Below the pieces are notes generated by a model, which searched no databases, was not told the DNA's origin, and saw only the letters and a list, made by a program, of their open reading frames with translations. A DNA stretch of 64,000 nt, from positions 1-64,000 of the forward strand of contig FPAX01000002.1 in NCBI GenBank assembly GCA_900116485.1. Reading direction: 5' to 3'. This DNA comes from Selenomonas sp. GACV-9 (GTDB lineage Bacteria; Bacillota; Negativicutes; Selenomonadales; Selenomonadaceae). Both the position numbers and the translations under genes were made by a program. The number at the start of each line of letters is the position of its first letter. The stretch's first letter is position 1. Shown here piece after piece: positions 35,389-43,398 of the stretch.

Positions 35389-36159
35389 TCACTTTCCCTC
35401 CCCAAGCGCGTCTTCTCCTCTTCCACGCCAAGTAAACCTGATAGCCTGCTTATCACAGGCATCTATACAGTCACCACAGTTCGTACACAGATACGATTCT
35501 TTCCAATTGCCGCTCCCCGGATATGTTCCCATCGAGCAGGCAGCGCGGCATTTTCCGCAGCGCACACACCGCTTCGCATCGACCTGCAGGAACAGGCGGC
35601 GCTTGATTCCCAGCAGTCCATAGACAGCACCGAGCGGACAAAGCGCACGGCACCAAATCTTCTGCCCCCAAACCAGTGCAGCCAGCAATACCAGCGCCAC
35701 CAGCAGCAGTTCACTCCCCCAGCCAAACAACAGCACGCGCAGCAGCGAAAACACCGGCGAGATCGTATTATTTACAGGTACCGCCAAAACCAGCGACAGC
35801 AGCAGCACCATGACCGCAATGCCAATCGGCAGCGTCTTGCGCACCAGCTGCCTTTCTTGGCGCCGCGGCAGCAGCTCGAGCAGGAAGTTCAGTGGGCAGA
35901 TATAGCTGCAAAACACTCTCCCCAGCAGCAAGGCCAGTACCACCAGCGGCACAGCCGAAAGCCACAAGGCCGGCCAGATAGATTTGCCAGCCAAGGTGAT
36001 CTCGAGAACCGACAACGGGTCCGTCAGTCCCACACCCAGGAAATCCGCCGATATATAGGTACCAACCCAGACCGTCCCGAGGAAGTACACCGGCGGAAAC
36101 AACCAGCCGATGGCTGCGAGCTGGATCAGGCGGCGGATGTATTTCTTTTTATTCTTCAT
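35389..36159 (-). CDS. napH: NapH-like membrane iron-sulfur quinol dehydrogenase subunit
   Basis: A 256-residue membrane protein with about four transmembrane helices and cytoplasmic cysteine motifs. FCSYICPLN and WCRALCPLG are the conserved NapH/CcoG-type CxxxCP pairs. The C-terminus has two [4Fe-4S] sites, CVRCGKCRAAC and CTNCGDCIDAC. NapH works with NapG as a quinol dehydrogenase that feeds electrons to the periplasmic nitrate reductase. The stop overlaps the ribosome binding area of the cytochrome gene (TGA two bases before its ATG). Confidence 0.88.
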   Translation of the reverse strand: MKNKKKYIRRLIQLAAIGWLFPPVYFLGTVWVGTYISADFLGVGLTDPLSVLEITLAGKSIWPALWLSAVPLVVLALLLGRVFCSYICPLNFLLELLPRRQERQLVRKTLPIGIAVMVLLLSLVLAVPVNNTISPVFSLLRVLLFGWGSELLLVALVLLAALVWGQKIWCRALCPLGAVYGLLGIKRRLFLQVDAKRCVRCGKCRAACSMGTYPGSGNWKESYLCTNCGDCIDACDKQAIRFTWRGRGEDALGEGK

Positions 36160-36171
36160 GCCAACCGCCTC

Positions 36172-36720
36172 CTATTCCCGTACCCGCACATGCACGGCCT
36201 TGGGATTTCCCAGACAGACATGCTCGCACATGCCGCAGCCCGTGCAGTAATCCGGATCGATGATTGGGTACTTGAGTTTCTCGAGCTTGATGGCCTTGCC
36301 ATATTGCGGACAAGTACGGTAGCAGGTCTGGCAGTCATCGTCACGGCGTGCAATGCAGAGATCCTGATCGATGACGGCAACGCCCATACGTACCTCTTCC
36401 TTCGGGATCTTCTTCAAGGCACCTGTGCTGCAGACCTCCGTACACTTCATGCAGAGGTCACAGGGATGCTCAAGCGGTGTCATATACGGCGTTCCGACTG
36501 CCAGCAGTCCATCGTCAGCATGGGCAATCTGGATACAGCCCAGCGGACATACCTCGGCACACTTGCCACAGCGGGCACACTTGGCCAGGAACATCTCCTC
36601 TGCCTCAGCCCCAGGCGGCCGTAGCATCGGCGCTGCCCGGCCCTTGCCAATGCCGAATACCAGGCCAAGGACTCCGGCGCCTGCCGCCATCTTGATAAAC
36701 GTGCGTCTCTCCATATCCAT
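36172..36720 (-). CDS. napG: NapG-like ferredoxin-type periplasmic protein
   Basis: A 182-residue protein with a Tat signal (ERRTFIKMAAGAG) and four [4Fe-4S] motifs: CARCGKCAEVC, CDLCMKCTEVC, the CxxCxxxC-like cluster DDCQTCYRTC and CTGCGMCEHVC. NapG sits on the periplasmic face and partners NapH in electron transfer to NapA. It is the first gene of the cluster, 12 bases upstream of napH. Confidence 0.88.
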   Translation of the reverse strand: MDMERRTFIKMAAGAGVLGLVFGIGKGRAAPMLRPPGAEAEEMFLAKCARCGKCAEVCPLGCIQIAHADDGLLAVGTPYMTPLEHPCDLCMKCTEVCSTGALKKIPKEEVRMGVAVIDQDLCIARRDDDCQTCYRTCPQYGKAIKLEKLKYPIIDPDYCTGCGMCEHVCLGNPKAVHVRVRE

Positions 36721-36774
36721 CCTTCCCCATTATCCCTCGACACTCTTATTGTGGCGCAAATAGCCGCAGTTACT

Positions 36775-36851
36775 ATTATAATTATAGCGTTTTCTATCAA
36801 CCCATGATGTTGCGACAATCACCTTACTGAAAATTTTGTGATAAAAATCAA
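36775..36851 (-). promoter_or_regulatory. nap promoter with FNR-like box
   Basis: The box GTGAT-AAAA-ATCAA at 36838-36851 differs from the FNR consensus TTGAT-N4-ATCAA at one base. On the minus strand a perfect TATAAT lies at 36781-36786 (a second at 36775-36780), and the position for a -35 hexamer reads CATCAT, which is poor. A weak -35 and an upstream box about 70 bases from the expected start fit an activator-dependent promoter. This is a reading by eye and not a tested site. Confidence 0.5.
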
Positions 36852-36871
36852 AGACATGTCATTTCGCGCAC

Positions 36872-36903
36872 AAAAAAAGAACTGCTGAATGCTCAACAGT
36901 TCT
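36872..36903 (-). terminator. Terminator of nagA
   Basis: On the minus strand AGAACTG and CAGTTCT pair around a 12-base loop, followed by a run of seven T. It lies about 20 bases after the nagA stop codon. Confidence 0.85.
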
Positions 36904-36923
36904 CTCTAGCATGGAATATGAAG

Positions 36924-38078
36924 TCAGGCAAAGACCTTGCCACCAATGATTGTCTGTCTGATATTGACACCATCGTCAAAGATGACGATGTCAGCGCGCT
37001 TGCCAGCTTCCAGTGAACCAAGCTCCGCATAAAGCCCGAGTTCCTGCGCCGGCGTCTTCGTCACCATCTCGATGACCTCTGGCAGTGGCGCCCCTGTATT
37101 CTGCCAGAAATGAGCCACGCAGCGGTTCATCGTCGCGACACTGCCTGCAATCGTCCCATCCGCCAGTGTCGCCAGCTCGCCTTTGACAAACACAGCCTGG
37201 CCGCCGAGCTCCGAGGGCCCATCGCCAATGCCACAGGCCCGCAGCGAGTCAGTGATCAGGATGATATGCTTGCCGCCCTTGGCCCGATACAGCAGCCGCT
37301 GAGCCGCAGGATGGGCATGCACATTGTCGGCGATGATCTCACAGTTAGCCGCCGAGTCGAGGGCCGCTCCGACAACGCCAGGATTGCGATGATGAAATGG
37401 TGTCATTGCATTATAAAGATGCGTGATGTGATGGACACCGTGATTTTCGATGGCATCCATCACCGTATCATAGTCGGCTGCCGTGTGGCCAATCGATACC
37501 GTGGTTCCCGTCTGCTCACAGGCAGTAACAAACGTGTAATCTGGCAGCTCTTCGGGGGCTAGCGTGATGATGCGCACAACATCCTGCCACGGCTCGACCA
37601 GCGAGAAATCTGCCTGGCGGATATTCTCTTCGGCCTGCGCCCCTTTCTTGGCCGGACTGATGAAGGGTCCCTCCATATGCGCACCAAGCACGCGCGCTCC
37701 CTCTGGCTGCTTCTGCATGCATTGGCGGATATGGGCAAATGCCGTTTCCACTTCCTTCCAGGCACAGGTCATCGTTGTCGGCAGGAAGCCCGTGACACCG
37801 GTCTTGGCCTGCAATCTTGCCATGCGCGGCAAGGCCTGCGCATCGTCATCCATCGTATCCATCCCATCGCAGCCATGCACATGGACATTGAGGAAGCCCG
37901 GCGCTACATAGCCGCCCCCAGCATCGATAATACTTTCTGCGGGCAGAACTGCCGCTTCCTGCGCATCAACGATGGCTGCGATGCGCTCCCCCTCGCAAAG
38001 GATCGCCTTGTCCGTCACGATGGCAAAGTCTCCCTTGGCATCGGGCAGGAAGAACCGGCCATTGATGATTGCAATCAT
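36924..38078 (-). CDS. nagA: N-acetylglucosamine-6-phosphate deacetylase
   Basis: NagA removes acetate from N-acetylglucosamine 6-phosphate so that amino-sugar carbon can enter glycolysis or wall synthesis. The 384-residue amidohydrolase has the entry motif GGGYVAPGFLNVHVHGCDG, the metal Glu in GAHMEGPFISPAKKGAQ, SIGHTAADYD, THLYNAMTPF, and the catalytic Asp in ITDSLRACG. The start MIAIINGRF was chosen because GGAGG lies 9 bases upstream; the longer frame overlaps the radical SAM gene. It follows the radical SAM gene by 4 bases. Confidence 0.95.
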   Translation of the reverse strand: MIAIINGRFFLPDAKGDFAIVTDKAILCEGERIAAIVDAQEAAVLPAESIIDAGGGYVAPGFLNVHVHGCDGMDTMDDDAQALPRMARLQAKTGVTGFLPTTMTCAWKEVETAFAHIRQCMQKQPEGARVLGAHMEGPFISPAKKGAQAEENIRQADFSLVEPWQDVVRIITLAPEELPDYTFVTACEQTGTTVSIGHTAADYDTVMDAIENHGVHHITHLYNAMTPFHHRNPGVVGAALDSAANCEIIADNVHAHPAAQRLLYRAKGGKHIILITDSLRACGIGDGPSELGGQAVFVKGELATLADGTIAGSVATMNRCVAHFWQNTGAPLPEVIEMVTKTPAQELGLYAELGSLEAGKRADIVIFDDGVNIRQTIIGGKVFA

Positions 38079-38082
38079 AGCG

Positions 38083-39324
38083 TCAATCCTCCACGTAATG
38101 GCTGAAACTGCCGATGACCAGCTGTGGGAACTCCTCATGCAGCGTCTCGATAAACTGGCGTGTGCCCACCGCCTTGCCCTGGGGCTCTGGCATGATATCG
38201 AGGAACGCATCGGGATCGATGTTGAGGTTGCGCACTTGGATCATCTGCACCGGCAGCTCACGGAAGAATTCCTGCCAAGCCTTCAGCTCTTCCTCACGAT
38301 CATTGAACCCTGGGAAGTAAAGAAGATTCAAGGACACATAGACGCCCTTGTCGAGCGCATAACGGATGGAAGCCTTGACATTCTCCAGATGATAGCTGGC
38401 CCGATAATAGGCATCGTAGCCTTCCTCGCGGGCACTGATGATCGATACGCGCAGCGAGTCAAGGCCGGCATCGACGATTTTCTTCACGCCCTCGGTCCAG
38501 CCGACATTCGAGTTCATATTGATCTGTCCCTTATCCGTCTTGGCACGGATAAGCTTGATGCCAGCTGCGATATTGTCAGCAGCCAGCGAGGGCTCGCCCT
38601 CACAGCCCTGGCCAAAGCTGATGATGCCATCAGGGGCAACGCTCAGATGGTAGATGCCCACCTCAGCGATTTCCTCCGGCGTCGGCCGGAACTTGATGCG
38701 CTCCTGTGGCGAGGGACAGCACTCTGCCGGCTGCAGCGAAATGCAGCCAAAGCAGTTGGCATTGCAGACCGGCGAAGTCGGGATACCGCACTCCCAGCGG
38801 CGGTAGAAGAGATTCTGCGCCGTGCAGCAATGCCAGTTGAGGGAGCAGCCGCCCACCTGCTCGACGATGCGATTGCCCGGCAGCTCCTTCTTCGTGCGCT
38901 TGACGAGATTCTTGAGCTCCTTCGTATTGTAGTGAACAGGATCCCACTTGTCATTCTCATCGGTATAGACTGCCGCACAGTAAAGCTCATCCTTGTAAAC
39001 CACCACGGCCGTATAGCCATAGAGCGGCAGGCGCTCGGCCTCTTCGGCACGCTCATAGGCCGGCAGATAGAGCCGCGTATAGCCAGCTGGCAGGATGGCC
39101 GCCACAGCCAGGCCACTTATCGGCATGACCTCGCCATCCTCCGAGCAGCCCACGGCCAAATGATCTGGCAGCAGCATAAGGTCAGCACTTTCCGGCAAGG
39201 GAATCAGATCTTCAGGCTTCAGCAGGATGTTTTCACGCCCCGTGCGCCCCATGCCTTGCATGCCTGGCGCATCAAGGATATTGCCATCTTCATCGGCATA
39301 GACTGCCGTAATCCTCTCATGCAT
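38083..39324 (-). CDS. Radical SAM protein of unknown function
   Basis: A 413-residue protein with the radical SAM cluster motif CNANCFGC near residue 180 and a partial TIM barrel after it (GQGCEGEPSLAADNI, GLDSLRVSIISAREEGYDAYY, YVSLNLLYFPGFNDR). Residues 1-170 form a separate domain with no recognised fold that includes GGCSLNWHCCTAQ. The substrate is not evident. The start MHERITAVYAD has GGAGAGG upstream and overlaps the end of pth by 8 bases; nagA follows. The neighbours give no clear hint of function. Confidence 0.82.
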   Translation of the reverse strand: MHERITAVYADEDGNILDAPGMQGMGRTGRENILLKPEDLIPLPESADLMLLPDHLAVGCSEDGEVMPISGLAVAAILPAGYTRLYLPAYERAEEAERLPLYGYTAVVVYKDELYCAAVYTDENDKWDPVHYNTKELKNLVKRTKKELPGNRIVEQVGGCSLNWHCCTAQNLFYRRWECGIPTSPVCNANCFGCISLQPAECCPSPQERIKFRPTPEEIAEVGIYHLSVAPDGIISFGQGCEGEPSLAADNIAAGIKLIRAKTDKGQINMNSNVGWTEGVKKIVDAGLDSLRVSIISAREEGYDAYYRASYHLENVKASIRYALDKGVYVSLNLLYFPGFNDREEELKAWQEFFRELPVQMIQVRNLNIDPDAFLDIMPEPQGKAVGTRQFIETLHEEFPQLVIGSFSHYVED

Positions 39325-39943
39325 TGACTGCCTCTCCTTCCTGTGGCGCATCGGCTGGCGCCGTCTTCTTTTTCTTCTGCTTCTTCGGGTTATACTGATT
39401 CATTGCCATATCGACATCTTCGCTGACGATGCATTCCACCGCTGGCAGCAGATAGTCGATAGCCTCACGGATTTTCGGCTCATCCTCAGCCGTGAACGGC
39501 GCCAGCACATGATTGACCACCGTCCACCCCGGCAGCGGACGGCCGATGCCGATGCGCACACGCGCAAAATGCTCATCCCCCACATGGGCCAGGATCGACT
39601 TGATGCCGTTATGGCCGCCCGCACTGCCCTTCTTGCGGATGCGGATCGTACCGGCAGGAATATCCATATCGTCATGGACGACGATAAGGTCTTCTATTGC
39701 CAGTTTATAGAAATCCATCAGCGGGCCAACCGCCTTGCCACTCTCATTCATATAAGTCTGCGGCTTGACCAGCAGGACTTTTTCCGTGCCGATGCGAGCC
39801 TCACCGATCAGCGCATCGAACTTATCCTTCCACTGCGTCACCCCCAGCTTATCCGCCAGCGCATCGACAAGCATAAAGCCAACATTATGCTTCGTCTTGG
39901 CATATTCACTGCCCGGATTGCCCAGGCCTGCAATTATCTTCAT
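39317..39943 (-). CDS. pth: Peptidyl-tRNA hydrolase
   Basis: Pth frees tRNA from peptidyl-tRNA dropped by stalled ribosomes. The 208-residue protein begins MKIIAGLGNPGSEYAKTKHNVGF, has KPQTYMNESGKAV, VHDDMDIPAG and GSAGGHNGIKSI. The catalytic His is the one in KHNVGF near residue 20. The C-terminal tail is long, Lys-rich (PKKQKKKK) and acidic at the end. The start was fixed by homology; an upstream ATG in frame gives a 6-residue extension. Confidence 0.95.
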   Translation of the reverse strand: MKIIAGLGNPGSEYAKTKHNVGFMLVDALADKLGVTQWKDKFDALIGEARIGTEKVLLVKPQTYMNESGKAVGPLMDFYKLAIEDLIVVHDDMDIPAGTIRIRKKGSAGGHNGIKSILAHVGDEHFARVRIGIGRPLPGWTVVNHVLAPFTAEDEPKIREAIDYLLPAVECIVSEDVDMAMNQYNPKKQKKKKTAPADAPQEGEAVNA

Positions 39944-39977
39944 TCTGGTTTTCACTCCCATCAAAACTGTAACTCCC

Positions 39978-40006
39978 ATTATAGTAAAGTTAGCCAGTAA
40001 CGGCAA
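39978..40006 (-). promoter_or_regulatory. Promoter of the pth operon
   Basis: On the minus strand TTGCCG and TATAAT are 17 bases apart, starting about 35 bases upstream of the pth start and just after the uppP terminator. Confidence 0.65.
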
Positions 40007-40011
40007 GCCAT

Positions 40012-40043
40012 AAAAAAACAGCCCTCCGAAAGGAAGGCTGCTA
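40012..40043 (-). terminator. Terminator of uppP
   Basis: On the minus strand AGCAGCCTTCC pairs with GGAGGGCTGTT around TTTC, followed by a run of T. It is 7 bases past the uppP stop codon. Confidence 0.85.
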
Positions 40044-40049
40044 TAGGCA

Positions 40050-40898
40050 TCAGTTGTCAGCCGTCGGATCGCCAACCAAAAGCAGGTAAGCGATGACGAT
40101 GATACCGAGAACGATACGGTACCAACCGAAAGCTTTGAAGTCATTGGTCTTGATGTAGCTGAGCAAGAACTTGATGGACAGGATGGAAACGATGAAGGCC
40201 GTGACCATGCCGACCAGCAGGATGACAATCTCAGCCCCCGTATAGCTGAAACCGAACTTGACCATCTTGAGCAGGCTCGCACCGAACATGACCGGGATTG
40301 CCAGGAAGAACGTGAACTCAGCTGCTACATAGCGGCTCGTGCCAAACAGGATACCACCGAGAATCGTCGCACCGGAACGGCTCGTGCCCGGCACCAGCGA
40401 CAACACCTGGAACATGCCGATGATGAAAGCCGTCTTGTAATCGAGGCGGCGGAGCTCACTGACACGCGGACGACGGCGCTTGTTGTAGTTCTCGACCAGG
40501 ATGAACATGATACCATAGAAAATCAGCGTAGCTGCAACGACCGGTGCCGTCATGAAATGCTCTTCCATGTATTTGTTGAAGGCCAGGCCAATGACTGCGG
40601 CCGGCAGGCAGGCAACGATGACCTTGCCCCAGAGCTGGATCGTCTCGCGTTTCTCCTGCCGCGACTTCCACGACGACCAGGGATTGAGTTTCTCAAAGTT
40701 CAGCACCACGACCGCCAGGATGGCACCGAGCTGGATGACCACCAGGAACATATCCATGAAGGCCTTGCTGACATCGAGCTTGATGAACTCGTCCACAAGA
40801 ATCATATGACCCGTACTCGATACCGGCAGCCACTCAGTCAAGCCCTCGACGATACCGAGGATGATTGTCTTCAATAATTCTATGATACTTAAATCCAC
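40050..40898 (-). CDS. uppP: Undecaprenyl-diphosphatase UppP (BacA)
   Basis: UppP dephosphorylates undecaprenyl diphosphate so that the lipid carrier can be reused in wall and LPS synthesis. The 282-residue polytopic protein has the two active-site regions [18 protein letters not shown] near residue 16 and [15 protein letters not shown] near residue 170. The start codon is GTG at 40898 with AGGAGG upstream. It is divergent from trxA. Confidence 0.95.
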   Translation of the reverse strand: MDLSIIELLKTIILGIVEGLTEWLPVSSTGHMILVDEFIKLDVSKAFMDMFLVVIQLGAILAVVVLNFEKLNPWSSWKSRQEKRETIQLWGKVIVACLPAAVIGLAFNKYMEEHFMTAPVVAATLIFYGIMFILVENYNKRRRPRVSELRRLDYKTAFIIGMFQVLSLVPGTSRSGATILGGILFGTSRYVAAEFTFFLAIPVMFGASLLKMVKFGFSYTGAEIVILLVGMVTAFIVSILSIKFLLSYIKTNDFKAFGWYRIVLGIIVIAYLLLVGDPTADN

Positions 40899-40947
40899 TG
40901 TGCTATTTCCTCCTAAAATATGTGTTCAGATTCAAAAACAAATCCCA

Positions 40948-40956
40948 TTATAGCAC
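40948..40956 (-). promoter_or_regulatory. Extended -10 promoter of uppP
   Basis: On the minus strand the sequence TGCTATAAT fits an extended -10 promoter; no good -35 hexamer is visible. It lies about 50 bases upstream of the GTG start. Confidence 0.5.
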
Positions 40957-41058
40957 AGCCACTTGCCTTATGCATGTATATGGTCAAAAAATCTGTATAT
41001 TTTTATTGTCTGCACTCTATCTGTGTGAGCCGGTCACTGAAAAGCCCGTTCCAGCACT

Positions 41059-41067
41059 GCTATAATC
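41059..41067 (+). promoter_or_regulatory. Extended -10 promoter of trxA
   Basis: TGCTATAAT, an extended -10 box, lies 55 bases upstream of the trxA start codon. The -35 region is poor. Confidence 0.5.
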
Positions 41068-41121
41068 CAATTGAACAAACACAAGAAACTACAATTTACC
41101 ATTTGCTATAGGAGGAATATC

Positions 41122-41430
41122 ATGGAACCTGTTACGATTACCAATGAGAATTTCCAGTCTGAAGTGCTCGAGGCCAAAGGCACGGTCCTCATCGATTTCT
41201 GGGCCTCTTGGTGCGGCCCTTGCCGCATGCTCGCCCCCCTCGTCGACCAGGTTGCCGCTGAACACAGCGACGTAAAGGTCGGCAAGGTCAATGTCGATGA
41301 ACAGCAGGAACTTGCCGCTCAGTTCGGCGTCATGAGCATCCCCACGCTGATTGTCTTCAGGGACGGCCAGAAAGTCAACGAGTCCGTCGGCCTCATCCCT
41401 AAAGAAAATATCGAATCACTTATCCAGTAA
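41122..41430 (+). CDS. trxA: Thioredoxin
   Basis: Thioredoxin is the general cytoplasmic protein disulfide reductant. The 102-residue protein has the active site WASWCGPCRML near residues 28-38 and the cis-Pro motif MSIPTLIVFRDG. The start MEPVTITN follows GGAGGAATATC; a longer frame upstream runs into the promoter. A bidirectional terminator follows. Confidence 0.96.
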   Translation: MEPVTITNENFQSEVLEAKGTVLIDFWASWCGPCRMLAPLVDQVAAEHSDVKVGKVNVDEQQELAAQFGVMSIPTLIVFRDGQKVNESVGLIPKENIESLIQ

Positions 41431-41439
41431 GTGCATAGG

Positions 41440-41470
41440 AAAAAGCCTTCCCAAAACCGGGAAGGCTTTT
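41440..41470. terminator. Bidirectional terminator between trxA and the TPM gene
   Basis: A perfect hairpin AAAAGCCTTCCC-AAAACC-GGGAAGGCTTTT with a T-run on each strand serves the convergent trxA and TPM-domain genes. Confidence 0.85.
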
Positions 41471-41478
41471 ATCATGTC

Positions 41479-42267
41479 CTAGAACTTGCCACCGCCACCA
41501 CCATGGCTGCCGCCAGAGCTGCGGCTGCTGCTTTTCGCTTTCCGCGTGCGCGTGACGCTGGTATAAAGATATGTATCACTCTGCTCCGTCAGCGCAACGC
41601 TGTCTTGCTGCAGATACGTGTCAGCAGCTACTGCATGCATGACATTGTTGAGCTGCCTGACCAGGATCTGCCAGACGCCGATTGCAACGAGCCCCGCCAG
41701 TACCATCGCTATGATAAGCGCCAACAGGTTGAAATCGCTGGCCGGATCATACGGCTCCCCCTGCTCTTCATAATAGCCCAGCATTTCATCGGCCGTCGCC
41801 GCATACATCTGGAAGGCTTTCGCATACTTCTTTTCCTTAAGCGGCGGCAGGAACGCCTCGGAAAGATGCTTGAACCCACCTTCATCGGTGATGCGCTTGC
41901 GCATCGTATTGTCCGTCGACACATACCAGTCACGGGAATCCATGGCCAGCAGCAAGACCATGCTGCCGTGAGTCCCATCCGCATAATCCCGGTCAAGGAT
42001 ACTGTCAGCTGTCGCCCCCGGCTGCTTGCCGTGCAGGGATTTGAGCGTGACCACAGCAATCCGGACGCCATGATCGCGTTCCACCTGATCGATCTGGCTC
42101 ATCAATTCCTGCCGCTGTGCGTCCGTCAATAGGCCGGCTTCATCCACCACACTTGGCACCGGGCCATTCTCATGCTGCGGGACAGTCAGGCTGCCAGCAG
42201 CAAATGCCGTCGTCATCATCACAGCTAGGATGAGGACTGACAACAAAGCAACGATTCTCTTCTTCAT
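41479..42267 (-). CDS. TPM-domain membrane protein (YdjH-like)
   Basis: A 262-residue protein with a signal peptide (cleavage after about residue 24), an extracytoplasmic TPM domain (about residues 35-160, VVDEAGLLTDAQRQEL and GVRIAVVTLKSLHGKQ), one transmembrane segment near 180-202 and a Ser/Gly-rich C-terminus. It resembles B. subtilis YdjH. The TPM fold occurs in proteins of photosystem repair and elsewhere, and phosphatase activity is reported for some. It is the third gene of a SPFH/zinc-ribbon/TPM cluster. Confidence 0.82.
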   Translation of the reverse strand: MKKRIVALLSVLILAVMMTTAFAAGSLTVPQHENGPVPSVVDEAGLLTDAQRQELMSQIDQVERDHGVRIAVVTLKSLHGKQPGATADSILDRDYADGTHGSMVLLLAMDSRDWYVSTDNTMRKRITDEGGFKHLSEAFLPPLKEKKYAKAFQMYAATADEMLGYYEEQGEPYDPASDFNLLALIIAMVLAGLVAIGVWQILVRQLNNVMHAVAADTYLQQDSVALTEQSDTYLYTSVTRTRKAKSSSRSSGGSHGGGGGKF

Positions 42268-42279
42268 CGCGTCCCCTCC

Positions 42280-43383
42280 TCAAGCAACAAAAAATTTCGC
42301 CAGGTAATACATGAGCGGCAGCAGCAGCAGGAACACAGCCGCTGGATAGAGCACCTCTTTGCGCTTATCGCTTGGCAGGCTGCCGACGACCTTGCCGGTC
42401 TGCCCATTCATCATGAAAGTATAAGGTTCCCCTTTATACCGCGTCGTCAGTATCCATACAGGCACCATCGCATAGGCTACCTGGCCGCTGTTCTTGATCA
42501 CGGCCGAGGACTGGCATGATACCGAATCATAGCCGATGACGCTTTCCTGGAGCACGCCTACGGCACTGTATTCGATACGCTTGTCAGCCCGCGGCACCGA
42601 TGCCTCGGCATCGACATCGTATTTATCGGCCAGGAACCCTGTCAGGAATGCTGTGCTGAATGGCACCATCTCGGCATAGTCAAAGGGCTCGATGCTTTCC
42701 ATATAGGCATCATCCATCTTCTCACTGCCATCCACAGGAATGCGCGCAAAATCCATCGAGCCGCTGCGCTCGCAATCATAATACGAAGTCTCGGTGATGC
42801 GCTCATCTGAAGTCTCATAGACGCGCACTCGCGTAGCGCGGAATCCCGCATGCGCTGACACCGAGGAATCAAACAGCCAGAACGGCACATACATCGGCTG
42901 GATGGCCTCCAGGCGATTCTGCGCCTTGAACTCTGCTGGCAGCAGCCACTTACCCTTGTAGAACTCCTTGAGGGCCTCCACCGCATCCTGCTTGGTCTTC
43001 TTGAACGGGATGACATAGTCAGGTTTCAGCATGCCATCGAAGTTCTTCGGTATCATGGTCGGATTGCCACAGTATACACACTCCGTTGCCATCGTATTGC
43101 CATCACAGACGATTTCGGCACCGCAGGACGGACAGGTGCAGACGCGCAGAGCCGCGGCCTCAGCTGCTGCCCACTCGCTGCCGGCCTGCTCCGTCGCCCA
43201 TTTGGACTCCTGCGCCTCAGCAGCTCGGGCAGCTCGCTCCTGTTCCTTTTGGAACATTTCCTCGATGGTCTTTACCTCGAATTCGTTGCCGCAATACTCA
43301 CAGCTGACCTTCTCATGACCGGGCTGGAACGAAAGCGGCGCACTGCAATTCGGGCATTTGTAGTTCACAGAGGTCTCTGCCAT
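42280..43383 (-). CDS. Zinc-ribbon membrane protein (YdjG-like)
   Basis: A 367-residue protein with two N-terminal zinc ribbons (CPNCSAPLSFQ...CEYCGNEF, residues 10-35, and CPSCGAEI...CVYCGNP, near 84-107) separated by an Ala/Glu-rich helix. The core has PMYVPFWLFDSSV, and a C-terminal hydrophobic segment lies near residues 343-362. It resembles YdjG of B. subtilis, which recruits its SPFH partner to the membrane together with YdjH. It begins 15 bases after the SPFH gene and ends 12 bases before the TPM gene. Confidence 0.8.
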   Translation of the reverse strand: MAETSVNYKCPNCSAPLSFQPGHEKVSCEYCGNEFEVKTIEEMFQKEQERAARAAEAQESKWATEQAGSEWAAAEAAALRVCTCPSCGAEIVCDGNTMATECVYCGNPTMIPKNFDGMLKPDYVIPFKKTKQDAVEALKEFYKGKWLLPAEFKAQNRLEAIQPMYVPFWLFDSSVSAHAGFRATRVRVYETSDERITETSYYDCERSGSMDFARIPVDGSEKMDDAYMESIEPFDYAEMVPFSTAFLTGFLADKYDVDAEASVPRADKRIEYSAVGVLQESVIGYDSVSCQSSAVIKNSGQVAYAMVPVWILTTRYKGEPYTFMMNGQTGKVVGSLPSDKRKEVLYPAAVFLLLLPLMYYLAKFFVA

Positions 43384-43398
43384 CTGTCTCCCTCCTTT

